DNA of 64,000 nt. Origin: Pseudomonas sp. PDM18. GTDB lineage: Bacteria > Pseudomonadota > Gammaproteobacteria > Pseudomonadales > Pseudomonadaceae. How positions within the stretch are numbered: position 1 is the stretch's first letter; every line of letters begins with the position of its first letter. The notes under the pieces are model-generated. The model had not been told where the DNA came from. It saw nothing but the letters and a program-made list of their open reading frames with translations, and searched no databases. The translations under genes and the position numbers were made by a program. The stretch is from contig NZ_JACVBX010000014.1 in NCBI RefSeq assembly GCF_014852585.1, positions 1-64,000 of the forward strand, in the 5' to 3' direction. This document shows positions 1 through 10,220 of the stretch, one piece after another.

Positions 1-16
1 CATCAGCGGGAGGCGC

Positions 17-44
17 ATTCTACAGCGATCAAACTCGCTGTCAA
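17..44 (-). promoter_or_regulatory. Proximal promoter of a probable rRNA operon
   Basis: Read on the minus strand there is a perfect -35 TTGACA (39-44) and a -10 TAGAAT (17-22) separated by 16 bases, followed by a GC-rich stretch typical of a stringently controlled discriminator. Together with a second strong promoter about 180 bases upstream this is the layout of a Pseudomonas rrn leader. Transcription would run off the left edge, so the 16S gene itself is not in the window. The rRNA identity is inferred from the tandem layout and resemblance to Pseudomonas rrn leaders; a tRNA operon is the alternative. Confidence 0.7.
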
Positions 45-197
45 CCACCTCGGCGATCTTCTTTTCAGCCCGCTACCGAAGCAGCGAATGAAGAGCGGCA
101 AGTGAATCACCCGCCTGACCACCACTCTCACCTCAGAACACCTGTAAGTACTTGATTTTCAAGTTCTTTCAGCGCTTCGTCGCTGGGAGTGGTGCGC

Positions 198-225
198 ATT
201 ATAGGGAGTTTAAATCGGCCGTCAA
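198..225 (-). promoter_or_regulatory. Distal promoter of a probable rRNA operon
   Basis: On the minus strand a -35 TTGACG (220-225) and a perfect -10 TATAAT (198-203) are 16 bases apart. The leader that follows contains a short perfect inverted repeat, ACTTGATTTTCAAGT at 150-164. No reading frame across 1-264 looks like a protein; short ORFs here are the leader read through. The adjacent MFS gene ends at 265 and is transcribed toward this promoter, so it would feed read-through into the leader. Confidence 0.7.
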
Positions 226-264
226 CGACTAATTTAATCTTTCTGCAAAAAACTGTCCGCCTGA

Positions 265-1584
265 TCAGTTTATAGCCACTTCCTGGCCTGCCAGCCGCCG
301 TTCCTGGCGCAACAGGTAGGCCCCCACCAGCAGGCCCACCACGCACAGGGCTACTACATAGTAGGCAGGGCCCAGCGGATCCTCCTTCATCAGAAGGGCA
401 ACGACCATGGGCGTCAGGCCACCGAAGATGGCGTAAGCCAGGTTGTAGGAGAAGGACAGGCCGGTGAAGCGCACAACTGCCGGGAAGGCGTTGACCATCA
501 CATAAGGCACCGCGCCGATGACGCCGACGCACAGGCCGGTGACCGCATACAGCGGGAACAGCCAATCCGGATGCGCCTTGAGGCTGGTGTAGAAGGTCCA
601 GGAGACGACGCCCAGCAGGATGCTTCCATATATAAAGGTGCGGCCCGCGCCGAAACGGTCGGCGAGACGCCCGGACAGGATGCAGCCGACGCTCAGGCAG
701 ACAATGGCCACGCTGTTGGCCTTGAGCGACGTAGCCGCGTCGAAGCCATAGACAGTCTGCAGCACCGACGGGGTCATCAGGATCACCACGACGATGCCGG
801 CGGACAGTACCCAGGTCAGCAGCATGGACAGCACGATGGCCGGGCGATGTTCACGCACCACCACACCCAGCGGCACCTCATCGGCCAGTTGCTTGCGCAG
901 CTGCAGTTCGGCGAATACCGGCGTCTCGTGCAGCCAGCGGCGCAGGTAGACGGAGAACAGGCCGAAGATGCCGCCCAGCAGGAACGGGATACGCCAGGCG
1001 TAACCCTGCACTTCTTCGGCGCTGTAGACGCTGTTGATCAGGGTCGCGACCAGCGAACCGATGAGGATGCCCGCGGTCAGACCCGACGTGAGCGTGCCGC
1101 AGGCATAGCCCACATGACGGTGCGGGACGTGCTCCGCTACGAACACCCAGGCACCCGGCACCTCACCACCGATGGCGGCGCCCTGGATGACACGCAGCAG
1201 TAGAAGCGCCAGCGGCGCCCAGATACCAATCTGTGCGTAGGTGGGCAGCAGGCCCATGATCAGGGTGGGAACGGCCATCAGGAAGATGCTCAGGGTGAAC
1301 ATCTTCTTGCGGCCCAGCAGGTCGCCGAAGTGGGCCATCACCACCCCGCCCAGCGGACGGGCCAGGTAGCCGGCGGCGAACAGGCCGAAAGTCTGCAGCT
1401 GGCGCAGCCAGTCGGGCATGTCGGCGGGGAAGAACAGCTTGCCGACCACGGTGGCGAAGAACACGAAGATGATGAAGTCGTAGAACTCGAGGGCGCCGCC
1501 CAAAGCGGACAGCGAAAGAGTCTTGTAGTCGCTGCGGGTCAACGGACGTGACGCAGGCGCGGCAGGAGCGTTCACAGAAGGCAT
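265..1584 (-). CDS. MFS transporter, metabolite:H+ symporter (MHS) type
   Basis: The 439-residue protein is hydrophobic throughout and fits twelve membrane segments. It starts with a short polar tail and enters the membrane near the phrase ALGGALEFYDF, a pattern typical of MHS transporters such as ProP and ShiA. The loop GDLLGRKKMF after segment 2 is the MFS signature, and a second copy-like motif GRLADRFGAGR lies after segment 8. These proteins import organic acids or osmolytes with protons across the inner membrane. The substrate cannot be read from sequence. I chose the ATG at 1584 over an upstream start because the extra residues would be non-membranous and lack a ribosome site. The nearby betIBA genes make an osmolyte or carboxylate substrate plausible but unproven. 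Confidence 0.85.
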   Translation of the reverse strand: MPSVNAPAAPASRPLTRSDYKTLSLSALGGALEFYDFIIFVFFATVVGKLFFPADMPDWLRQLQTFGLFAAGYLARPLGGVVMAHFGDLLGRKKMFTLSIFLMAVPTLIMGLLPTYAQIGIWAPLALLLLRVIQGAAIGGEVPGAWVFVAEHVPHRHVGYACGTLTSGLTAGILIGSLVATLINSVYSAEEVQGYAWRIPFLLGGIFGLFSVYLRRWLHETPVFAELQLRKQLADEVPLGVVVREHRPAIVLSMLLTWVLSAGIVVVILMTPSVLQTVYGFDAATSLKANSVAIVCLSVGCILSGRLADRFGAGRTFIYGSILLGVVSWTFYTSLKAHPDWLFPLYAVTGLCVGVIGAVPYVMVNAFPAVVRFTGLSFSYNLAYAIFGGLTPMVVALLMKEDPLGPAYYVVALCVVGLLVGAYLLRQERRLAGQEVAIN

Positions 1585-1728
1585 GGTGCTTGTTATCTCT
1601 GCTGGCAAGGAGGCTGCGGCCGGCAGCCGCAGGTGCCGCACCATAGCAAATTGCGCGGAGGCGACACAGCGGCCGCGCCCGCAGGAATTTCACCCTATCC
1701 TGCGGTCGTCGCGCCGGCCCTCCCTCTA

Positions 1729-1847
1729 TATAATGCGAGCAGGCCGATCAAAAGCTGTCCCAAGGCCTTGCGCCGGCAGGTGTCTTGGGAGAGTTTTTCC
1801 ATAACCTCACCATGAGTACGCCGGGGGCAAGAGGCCCTTACCTATGA
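1729..1847 (+). promoter_or_regulatory. Promoter candidate, leader hairpin and 11-codon upstream ORF of the thioesterase gene
   Basis: A perfect -10 TATAAT lies at 1729-1734 with no good -35. The leader holds an inverted repeat TCCCAAG / CTTGGGA (1758-1764 and 1784-1790) followed by a five-T run at 1794-1798, so it could fold like a weak terminator. An ATG at 1812 opens an 11-codon frame whose TGA at 1845-1847 overlaps the ATG of the next gene in the ATGA arrangement. This suggests attenuation or translational coupling. The promoter is tentative; the overlap is seen directly. Confidence 0.4.
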
Positions 1848-2248
1848 TCGAGCTCGAACAAGAAGATCCTATCCCGCAAGGCGACCTGGCCTTGCAGATC
1901 ACCGCCCTGCCGCGCGAGACCAACGGCTTTGGCGACATCTTCGGTGGCTGGCTGGTGGCGCAGATGGATCTCGCCGGAACCGCCATGTCCAGCCGCATCG
2001 CCGGAGGCCGCGTGGCCACGGTAGCAATCGACCGCATGGCCTTCCTGGTCCCGGTCGCAGTCGGCGCGCAGCTCTCCTTCTATACCCAGACCCTGGAAGT
2101 GGGCCGCAGCTCGATCCGCATGCTGGTCGAGGTATGGAGCGATGACCCGCTGTCCAGCGAATGGCGCAAGGTCACCGAGGCGGTTTTCGTCTTCGTCGCC
2201 ATCGACGGTAGCGGGCGTACCCGACCGGTTCCTCCGCGTCGTGGCTGA
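1844..2248 (+). CDS. Acyl-CoA thioesterase, YciA-like hotdog fold
   Basis: This 134-residue protein is the size of a single hotdog domain. The segment TNGFGDIFGGWLVAQMDLAG near residues 26-45 matches the YciA / BFIT acyl-CoA hydrolase pattern, in which the N-D-F-G-G-W-hydrophobic stretch forms the active-site helix and carries the catalytic aspartate. Such enzymes hydrolyse acyl-CoAs in the cytosol to free acid and CoA. The start is set by an AGAGG about 8 bases upstream and by overlap with a tiny upstream frame. A rho-independent terminator follows directly, so it is probably monocistronic. The preferred acyl chain is unknown. Confidence 0.85.
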   Translation: MIELEQEDPIPQGDLALQITALPRETNGFGDIFGGWLVAQMDLAGTAMSSRIAGGRVATVAIDRMAFLVPVAVGAQLSFYTQTLEVGRSSIRMLVEVWSDDPLSSEWRKVTEAVFVFVAIDGSGRTRPVPPRRG

Positions 2249-2258
2249 AAACTGAAAG

Positions 2259-2283
2259 CGCCGGCACTCTCGCCGGCGTTTTC
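2259..2283 (+). terminator. Rho-independent terminator after the thioesterase gene
   Basis: A 7-bp stem CGCCGGC / GCCGGCG (2259-2265 and 2272-2278) with a 6-base loop is followed by TTTTCGTTT. It sits just before the 3' end of betA and separates two converging genes. Confidence 0.8.
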
Positions 2284-2300
2284 GTTTCTTACCTTCGGAA

Positions 2301-4091
<1,791 letters not shown>

Positions 4092-4111
4092 TCATGGCTC
4101 GATCGCGGCGA

Positions 4112-5584
4112 TCAGAACACCGAGGTGTAGTCGCCCAGCTCTACCTGTACGGATTTGATGCGAGTGTAGTGAGCCAGGGTGGTCAGGCCGTTCTCACGAC
4201 CGACACCCGATTGCTTGTATCCGCCAACCGGCATCTCGGCCGGCGACTCGCCCCAGGTGTTGATCCAGCAGATGCCCGCTTCCAGGCGGTGGATCGCCCG
4301 GTGCGCGCGGGCCAGGTCCTGGGTCACGACGCCGGCGGCGAGGCCGTACTCGGTGTCGTTGGCGCGGCGGATGGCTTCGTCTTCGGTGTCGTAGACGAGG
4401 ATGCTCATGACCGGCCCGAAGATTTCCTCGCGGACGATGGTCATGTCGTCCGTGCAGTCGGTGAACACGGTCGGCGCGACGTATGCGCCCTTGCCGAACT
4501 CGCCGTGGGTGACGCGCTCGCCACCGCACAGCAGGCGGGCCTTCTGTTCCTTGCCGGACTCTATATAGGAGAGAACGCTCTCCATGTGCGGGAAGCTCAC
4601 CAGCGGGCCGAAGTTGGTGTTCTCGTCCTGCGGGTTGCCCAGGCGGATGCGCTTCACACGCTCCAGTACCTTGGCCTCGAATCGGGCCTGCAGGTTGCGG
4701 GGGATGAACACGCGGGTGCCGTTGGTGCAGACCTGGCCTGAGCTGAAGAAGTTGGCCATGACGGCGATGTCGGCGGCGCGGTCGAGGTTGGCGTCCTCGA
4801 AAATGATCAGCGGCGACTTGCCGCCCAGCTCCATGGTGACTTCCTTGAGCGAGGAGCTGGAGGCACTGGCCATGACCTTCTTGCCGGTGGCGGTGCCGCC
4901 GGTAAAGGAGATCTTCTCGATCAGTGGGTGCTCGGTCAGCCACTGGCCGACTTCGCGGCCACTGCCGGTGAGCACGTTGAACACGCCATCGGGCAGGCCG
5001 GCCGCGGTATAGACCTCGGCGAGCTTCAGCGCGGTCAGCGGGGTGACTTCGCTGGGCTTGAAGATCATCGCGTTGCCGGCGGCCAGGGCTGGGGCGGATT
5101 TCCACAGGGCGATCTGGATCGGGTAGTTCCAGGCGCCGATGCCGGCCACCACGCCCAGCGGCTCGCGGCGGGTATAGACGAAGCTGGTGTCGCGCAGCGG
5201 GATCTGTTCGCCCTCGATGGCGGGTACCAGGCCGGCGTAGTACTCGAGCACGTCGGCGCCGGTGACGATGTCGACGAAGCGGGTCTCGGCCAGCGGCTTG
5301 CCGGTGTCGAGGGTTTCCAGCTCTGCGAGTTCGTCGTTGCGCTCGCGGAGGATGTCCACGGCGCGGCGCAGGATGCGCGAGCGTTGCATGGCGGTCATTG
5401 CCGCCCAGACTTTCTGCCCTTGCACCGCCGCCTGCACGGCGCGTTCGACGTCGTCCTTCGAGGCGCGTTGTACCTGGGCGAGGACTTCACCGTTGGCCGG
5501 ATTGATGGTCTCGAAGGTGGCGCCGCTGGTGGCTTCCACGTAGCGACCGCCAATGTAGAGCTTCTGTACTTCGAATCGAGCCAT
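4112..5584 (-). CDS. betB: Betaine aldehyde dehydrogenase
   Basis: The 490-residue NAD(P)-dependent aldehyde dehydrogenase converts betaine aldehyde to glycine betaine in the cytosol. From the ATG at 5584 the catalytic glutamate is E252 in MELGGKSP and the nucleophile is C286 in SSGQVCTNG, the exact positions known for Pseudomonas BetB. The cofactor motif FTGGTATGK is near 227-235. A longer in-frame reading to 5707 exists but would overlap betI and is not conserved sequence. The gene follows betI with a 46-base gap and precedes betA, giving the usual operon order. Loss of this step would allow toxic betaine aldehyde to accumulate. Confidence 0.97.
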   Translation of the reverse strand: MARFEVQKLYIGGRYVEATSGATFETINPANGEVLAQVQRASKDDVERAVQAAVQGQKVWAAMTAMQRSRILRRAVDILRERNDELAELETLDTGKPLAETRFVDIVTGADVLEYYAGLVPAIEGEQIPLRDTSFVYTRREPLGVVAGIGAWNYPIQIALWKSAPALAAGNAMIFKPSEVTPLTALKLAEVYTAAGLPDGVFNVLTGSGREVGQWLTEHPLIEKISFTGGTATGKKVMASASSSSLKEVTMELGGKSPLIIFEDANLDRAADIAVMANFFSSGQVCTNGTRVFIPRNLQARFEAKVLERVKRIRLGNPQDENTNFGPLVSFPHMESVLSYIESGKEQKARLLCGGERVTHGEFGKGAYVAPTVFTDCTDDMTIVREEIFGPVMSILVYDTEDEAIRRANDTEYGLAAGVVTQDLARAHRAIHRLEAGICWINTWGESPAEMPVGGYKQSGVGRENGLTTLAHYTRIKSVQVELGDYTSVF

Positions 5585-5630
5585 GGTGCGGTGGTCCTCT
5601 CTTGTCGGTGTCAGCGCAAGGCTGCGCCCG

Positions 5631-6224
5631 CTATCCGGGGCGCTTGGCCAGTTGTTGGTCGAGGTAGTCGTTGGCAATCGCCAACGCCTGCTCGGTTTCG
5701 AAGGCATCGCCCGAGAGCGCGCCCCGCAGCCACAGGCCGTCGATCAGCGCGGCCAGCCCGCGAGCGGCGCTGCGGGCCTGGGCCAGCGGCAGTTCGCGGC
5801 GGAACTGGCTGCACAGGTTCGAATACAACCGGTGGTCGTTGATCCGCTGCAGTCGGCGCAGCGCCGGCTGGTGCATGCTGGTCGCCCAGAACGCGAGCCA
5901 GGTCTTCATGGCCGGGCCGTTGACCTGCGAACTGTCGAAGTTGCCGGCGATGATGGCCCGCAGGTGCGAGCGCGGTTCGTCGTTGCGCAAGGTAGCGCGA
6001 CGCTCGGCGACGGCCTTGCTCAATGCCGACATCAAATGTCGCATCGTCGCTTCCAGCAGCCCGTTCTTGTCCTGGAAGTAGTGGCTGATGATGCCGTTGG
6101 AGACCCCCGCGAGGCGGGCGATCAGGGCGATGCTGGCGTCGCTCATGCCCACCTGGTCCACCGCCTCGAGGGTCGCGTGGATCAGCTGGGAGCGGCGAAT
6201 CGGCTGCATACCGACCTTGGGCAT
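5631..6224 (-). CDS. betI: TetR-family choline-responsive repressor
   Basis: The 197-residue regulator begins [11 protein letters not shown] like other BetI proteins and has an N-terminal TetR helix-turn-helix (about residues 10-55, with [22 protein letters not shown] as the recognition region). The rest is the ligand-binding domain. BetI represses bet genes and releases DNA when choline binds. It is first in the betIBA operon, so it controls its own transcription. An AGGAG site precedes the ATG at 6224. A matching palindromic operator lies about 75 bases upstream. Confidence 0.96.
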   Translation of the reverse strand: MPKVGMQPIRRSQLIHATLEAVDQVGMSDASIALIARLAGVSNGIISHYFQDKNGLLEATMRHLMSALSKAVAERRATLRNDEPRSHLRAIIAGNFDSSQVNGPAMKTWLAFWATSMHQPALRRLQRINDHRLYSNLCSQFRRELPLAQARSAARGLAALIDGLWLRGALSGDAFETEQALAIANDYLDQQLAKRPG

Positions 6225-6294
6225 TTCGAATCTCCTCTTCGCCGGGCGTACCTGTGCCGTCCGGCGATAATGTGGGCCAGTCTATTCGTTTTTT

Positions 6295-6308
6295 ATTGAA
6301 CGCTCAAT
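6295..6308 (-). promoter_or_regulatory. BetI operator
   Basis: The near-perfect palindrome ATTGAACGCTCAAT lies upstream of betI and on the minus strand reads as part of TTGATTGAGCGTTCAATAA, which closely resembles the known BetI box. It would cover the promoter of betIBA. It also overlaps the -35 of a divergent plus-strand promoter candidate (TTGAAC at 6296-6301), so binding could control transcription in both directions. Confidence 0.8.
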
Positions 6309-6329
6309 CAACTAAGAATATGCTGCGTT

Positions 6330-6518
6330 GCATCAACACCTCCGAGGCGCCCGCATGGCGGGGCCCGTGCCGTTCATCGCTACGCCACATTCCAACCCGC
6401 AAGGATCGCAGAATCCGCGCCGGATGTGTCGCAGCCGCTCTCCCCGGTGACGTCGCCTGACGGCACCTGCCCGTTGCGACGGGCTTTTTACAGCCCGGCC
6501 CGTGCCGGGCTTTCTTTT
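6330..6518 (+). ncRNA. Candidate small RNA divergent from betI
   Basis: A plus-strand promoter candidate TTGAAC-17 bases-TATGCT (6296-6324) starts inside the BetI operator. No convincing protein frame follows. The stretch ends in two adjacent rho-independent terminators: GCCCGT / ACGGGC with TTTTT (6469-6489) and an 8-bp perfect stem AGCCCGGC / GCCGGGCT with TTCTTTT (6492-6518). The expected transcript is roughly 160-190 bases. No family was recognised. The terminators are clear; the RNA itself is inferred. Confidence 0.4.
6469..6518 (+). terminator. Tandem rho-independent terminators
   Basis: The first stem is GCCCGT (6469-6474) with ACGGGC (6479-6484) and a run of five T. The second is AGCCCGGC (6492-6499) with GCCGGGCT (6504-6511) and TTCTTTT. 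No protein-coding gene on the plus strand ends just upstream, so they must terminate a noncoding transcript or read-through. Confidence 0.8.
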
Positions 6519-6590
6519 GCCCCACGTCAGGGCCCGCCCCGCGCACCAGCGACTATGGTTTCAGCCATACCCCTCGCGAGGATCGCCGCC

Positions 6591-7151
6591 ATGTCGCAAC
6601 ACCCGCTCTGGCAAGCCCTGGGCCGCCACTGGAAATGGATCGCCCTGCGCGGCGTCGCCGCCCTGCTGTTCGGCATCCTGGCCATGGTCTGGCCGGGCAT
6701 CGTACTGACCGTGATGGTGCTGTTCTTCGGTGCCTACGCCTTCGTCGACGGCCTGTTCACCCTGATTGCGGCCGCGCAGATGCGCGAATCCGGCCGGCCC
6801 TTGTGGCCGCTGGTGCTGGTGGGATTGCTGGGGATCGCTGCCGGGCTGGTCGCCTTCCTCTGGCCGCAACTGACCGCGCTGGGCCTGCTGATGCTGATCG
6901 CCGGCTGGGCGCTGGTAATGGGCGTGCTGCAGATCATCGCCGCGATCCGCCTGCGCAAGGCACTGCAGAACGAATGGTGGCTGGGGCTTTCCGGCGCGGT
7001 GTCGGTTCTGTTCGGCGTGATGATGATCGCCAATCCGGGGGCCGGGGCGATCGCCGTGGCCTGGGTGATCGGTGCCTACTCGGTATTCTTCGGCGCCCTG
7101 CTGATAATGCTCGCGCTGCGCCTGCGCAAGACCTCGACTTTCAATGCCTGA
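6591..7151 (+). CDS. HdeD-family (DUF308) membrane protein
   Basis: The 186-residue protein has about six hydrophobic segments arranged as repeated pairs, with short loops. The phrases LRGVAALLFGILAMVWPGIVL and LSGAVSVLFGVMMIANPGAGA are the repeated DUF308 units seen in HdeD, an acid-resistance membrane protein of E. coli. The role in Pseudomonas is unknown but probably envelope or acid stress. I start at the ATG at 6591, which has a GAGG nine bases upstream; an earlier in-frame start would run back through the terminator region. Its last codons overlap the start of a 56-residue ORF. Confidence 0.85.
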   Translation: MSQHPLWQALGRHWKWIALRGVAALLFGILAMVWPGIVLTVMVLFFGAYAFVDGLFTLIAAAQMRESGRPLWPLVLVGLLGIAAGLVAFLWPQLTALGLLMLIAGWALVMGVLQIIAAIRLRKALQNEWWLGLSGAVSVLFGVMMIANPGAGAIAVAWVIGAYSVFFGALLIMLALRLRKTSTFNA

Positions 7152-7314
7152 GCAGCGGGACTGGTGCCTGCTGCGCCTGGACGACAACGGCAACCGCTTC
7201 GTCATGCACCGCCAGCTGGCCCGCGCCGAGGCCGAGGCCCTGGCGCGGGACTACCAGGCCCGCGGCCACCGGCAGACCTACTGGGCGGAGCGCGAGACGC
7301 CACGCCCGGAATGA
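7144..7314 (+). CDS. Small hypothetical protein, 56 residues
   Basis: The ATG at 7144 overlaps the end of the HdeD-like gene by eight bases and the frame runs to TGA at 7312-7314. The peptide is charged and soluble (it starts MPEQRDWCLLRLDDNGNRF and has an alanine/glutamate-rich middle). Codon use matches its neighbours. The overlap argues for translational coupling. Its end is one base from the convergent end of the next gene. I do not recognise a family; the LDDNGNRFVMHR pattern suggests a small beta-alpha fold but that is a guess. Confidence 0.6.
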   Translation: MPEQRDWCLLRLDDNGNRFVMHRQLARAEAEALARDYQARGHRQTYWAERETPRPE

Positions 7315-7315
7315 C

Positions 7316-8527
7316 TCAACAGCCGGTCAGGCGCTCTTGCACACGCTCGGCGGGGAAGAAGACCGGGCGCAGACGCACGCCCACCGCGTTACCGAAGAAC
7401 GCCGCCACCAGCCACAGCCAGCCGTGCAGGCTGCCGGAAGCGATGCCGCTGAAGTACGCGCCGATGTTGCAGCCATAGGCCAGGCGCGCGCCGTAGCCCA
7501 GCAGCAGACCACCGATCACCGCCGCGATGAGCGAGCGTGCGGGAATCTTCAAGCTCGGCGCAAAGCGACCGGCGAGGCCGGCGGCCAGCAGCGCGCCGAT
7601 CATGATGCCGAAGTCCATGACGCTGGTGACGTCCTGCCACACCGGAGCGGCCAGCGCCTTGGCGTTGGCTTCGACTTGCCAGAAGGCCCACTGGTCGACG
7701 GCGATGCCGAGGCTTTCAAATGCCTTCGCGCCCCACAGGGCAAAGGCCGAAGTGACGCCCCACGGGCGCCCGGCCAGCACCAGGGTGGCGAAGTTCAGCA
7801 GCGCCAGCGCCACTGCGCCCCAAACCAGCGGCCAGGGGCCACGGAAGAACCGGCCGATGCCTTTCTCGCCATTGCTGGCAATCAGCTCCAGCACACCATG
7901 GCGGCGGCGCTCCAGCACCACGCTGACGGCGGCGATGGCAGCGAACAGCGCCAGGCTCAGTGCCAGCGCCGGGAACAGGCCGAGACTCTGCACGATGGAA
8001 GTCGGCGGCAGCGACGGCAGGGCGAACCACCAGCCGATGTGGTGGGTCGCGACCACCGAGCCGATGATGAAGAACAGCAGCGTCACCAGCATCCGCGCAT
8101 TGCCGCCGCCCACGGTGAACAGCGTGCCGGAGGCGCAGCCGCCGCCCAGTTGCATGCCGATACCGAAGATGAAGGCGCCGACGATGACCGACGTGCCGGC
8201 CGGCGACACCAGCCCCTTCACCGGTTCGCCGAACAGCGTGCCGGCGGCCAGTGCCGGGAAGAACAGCAGCACCGCCAGCGCCAGCATCACCATCTGCGCA
8301 CGCAGGCCGGCACCACGGCGCTCACGGATGAACACTCGCCAGGCGGAAGTGAAACCGAAGGCCGCGTGGTAGAGCGTCAGCCCCAGCGCGCCGCCGACCA
8401 GGAACAGCAACGCCTGCCGGCCGCTCACTACCTGGGCGAGGAAAAGCGCACCCGCCAGCAGCAGGAGGAAGGCGACCCAGGGCGCCGTGGACTTGCGCTC
8501 GGGGACGGTGGACAGGGCTAGGCTCAT
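7316..8527 (-). CDS. YeeE/YedE-family sulfur transporter (TsuA-like)
   Basis: The 403-residue protein has about ten membrane segments in two YeeE/YedE halves. The key cysteines are visible in GGGCASGTLF (near residue 130) and YGCNIGAYF (near residue 355), the two conserved thiol motifs used to pass thiosulfate across the membrane in TsuA. The role is therefore probably uptake of thiosulfate or another sulfur species across the inner membrane. No small TusA-like partner is next to it, although the 56-residue ORF converges on it. The substrate is inferred from the family. Confidence 0.85.
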   Translation of the reverse strand: MSLALSTVPERKSTAPWVAFLLLLAGALFLAQVVSGRQALLFLVGGALGLTLYHAAFGFTSAWRVFIRERRGAGLRAQMVMLALAVLLFFPALAAGTLFGEPVKGLVSPAGTSVIVGAFIFGIGMQLGGGCASGTLFTVGGGNARMLVTLLFFIIGSVVATHHIGWWFALPSLPPTSIVQSLGLFPALALSLALFAAIAAVSVVLERRRHGVLELIASNGEKGIGRFFRGPWPLVWGAVALALLNFATLVLAGRPWGVTSAFALWGAKAFESLGIAVDQWAFWQVEANAKALAAPVWQDVTSVMDFGIMIGALLAAGLAGRFAPSLKIPARSLIAAVIGGLLLGYGARLAYGCNIGAYFSGIASGSLHGWLWLVAAFFGNAVGVRLRPVFFPAERVQERLTGC

Positions 8528-8650
8528 GGCGGCTCCGGGGTATTTTCGAGAGGGGCGATATTCTAGGGAGCCTGGTGCCTGCCGCCAACTTCGTAAGGCA
8601 GCTAAGGAAATAGCCGGGAGTTACAAGCCTCGGGGAAAGCCCGAGTTGAG

Positions 8651-8741
8651 CGTAGGGCGAATAACGCCCCAAGCGTTATCCGCCGCCCGACTGCGCCGGA
8701 GCTCGGACGGCGGATAACCGTAACCGGTTATTCGCCCTACG
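8651..8741. repeat. Palindromic repeat, GTAGGGCG / CGCCCTAC family
   Basis: The element opens with CGTAGGGCGAATAACGC and ends with GTTATTCGCCCTACG, with an internal GTTATCCGCC unit. Related copies occur at 12471-12534, 21018-21054 and 49152-49232. All are intergenic or at gene ends. Here the right end supplies the TAG stop codon of the MocR gene (8737-8739). It looks like a REP/BIME-type element. Confidence 0.8.
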
Positions 8742-10197
8742 TTCGAGCCCAGGCCTTGCGCAAAGCCTTCAACGCCTCGGCAATCCGCGCCTCCGGCACC
8801 GCGGCAAAGCCCAGCACCAGCCCGGCACGCTGGTCCGCCGGCTCGATGGACTCCGGCAGCCAGTAATCGCTCAGGGCATTCACCTCGACACCAACCGCCG
8901 CCGCACGCTGCACCAGTTCCAGCTCACGCTCGCGGCTGTCGACCCGCACGCACAGGTGCAAGCCTGCTTCCACCGCCGGCATCGGCGCGCAGCCAGCCAC
9001 CTCCGGCCAGCCGCGCAGCAGCGCATCGCGGCGACTGCGAGCAGCGCGGCGCATGCGCCGGACATGACGCTGGAAATGCCCTTCGGCGATGAAGTCCGCC
9101 ATCACCCGCTGGGTACCGACCTCGGAATGCCGCACATCCAGCGCACGGCGACGGGCGAAGGATTGCGCCAGCGCCGGGGGGACGACCAGGTAGCCCAGGC
9201 GCAGCGCCGGAAAGGCGATCTTGCAGAAGGTGCCGACATAGAGCACGCGATCATGGCGATCCAGCGCGGCCAGCGGCATCAGCGGCGTGCCACTGTAGCG
9301 GTACTCGCCGTCGTAGTCGTCCTCGACTATCCAGCCGCCGCTGCGCTCGGCCCACTCCAGCAGTTCCAGGCGCCGCGCCAGGGAAAGGGTCACGCCGGTG
9401 GGGTACTGATGCGACGGCGTGACGTAGACCACCCGGCAGTCCGGCAGTTGTTCCAGCTGCGCTGTGCACAGGCCATCGGCATCCACCGGCACGCCGTTCA
9501 GGCGCGCCCCCGCCGTGGCGAATGCATGACCCGCAGCGCGGTAGCCGGGGTTCTCGATGGCCGCGCCGTCACCTTCGGCGAGCAGCACCTGGGCACAAAG
9601 TGCGATGCCCTGTTGGGCGCCGCTGGTGACGATGATCTGTCCGGCATCGCAATGCAGGCCACGGGTGGTGCGCAGGTAGGCGGCGACCAGTTCGCGCAGG
9701 CGATGCTCGCCGGCCGGGTCGCCGTAACCCAGGCAATCCAGCGGCGGATCGCGCCAGAAGCGCGCCTGCAACCGCGCCCAGGTATCGAAGGGGAAGAGGT
9801 CGAAGGCCGGTACGCCGACCCGGAACGCCCGTGGCGCGCCGGTCGGAGGCAGCGGCAGATGGTGCCGCGCGAGGCGTTCCAGCGAGGGCGCATCCGGGCT
9901 GCGGGCTTCGCTGCGAACCGCATCGACCGAGGGCTGAACCCGCTCCGCCACGTAGGTGCCATCGCCCGTGCGGCCTTCGATGTAACCCTCGGCGTAGAGC
10001 TGCTCGTAGGCGCGCACCACGGTATTGCGCGAAACCCCCAACGATGAGGCCAGGTCGCGGCTGGCCGGCAGGCGCGAACGGGCAGCCAGGCGACCGTCGA
10101 GGATGCGCTCGCGCAACGCCTGCAACAGTTGCGCGCCCAGCGGTCGGGCGGGATCGAGGCGGATGCCGGACGGGTTGAAGGACAACGGGACGCTCAT
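8737..10197 (-). CDS. MocR/PdxR-family regulator (GntR domain fused to aminotransferase fold)
   Basis: The 486-residue protein has an N-terminal GntR winged helix (about residues 15-85, with SRLPASRDLASSLGVSRNTVVRAYEQL) joined to a fold-type I aminotransferase-like domain. The PLP lysine is K326 in VGTFCKIAFPALRLGY, and the phosphate-side motif VEDDYDGEYRY is near 291-301. MocR proteins sense PLP or amino compounds and regulate a neighbouring gene. It is divergent from two acetyltransferase genes, and repeated ATGGTTC-like sites lie between them. The stop codon comes from an inserted palindromic repeat. The ligand is unknown. Confidence 0.92.
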   Translation of the reverse strand: MSVPLSFNPSGIRLDPARPLGAQLLQALRERILDGRLAARSRLPASRDLASSLGVSRNTVVRAYEQLYAEGYIEGRTGDGTYVAERVQPSVDAVRSEARSPDAPSLERLARHHLPLPPTGAPRAFRVGVPAFDLFPFDTWARLQARFWRDPPLDCLGYGDPAGEHRLRELVAAYLRTTRGLHCDAGQIIVTSGAQQGIALCAQVLLAEGDGAAIENPGYRAAGHAFATAGARLNGVPVDADGLCTAQLEQLPDCRVVYVTPSHQYPTGVTLSLARRLELLEWAERSGGWIVEDDYDGEYRYSGTPLMPLAALDRHDRVLYVGTFCKIAFPALRLGYLVVPPALAQSFARRRALDVRHSEVGTQRVMADFIAEGHFQRHVRRMRRAARSRRDALLRGWPEVAGCAPMPAVEAGLHLCVRVDSRERELELVQRAAAVGVEVNALSDYWLPESIEPADQRAGLVLGFAAVPEARIAEALKALRKAWART

Positions 10198-10220
10198 GGA
10201 GGCTGATTCCAGATGACAGC

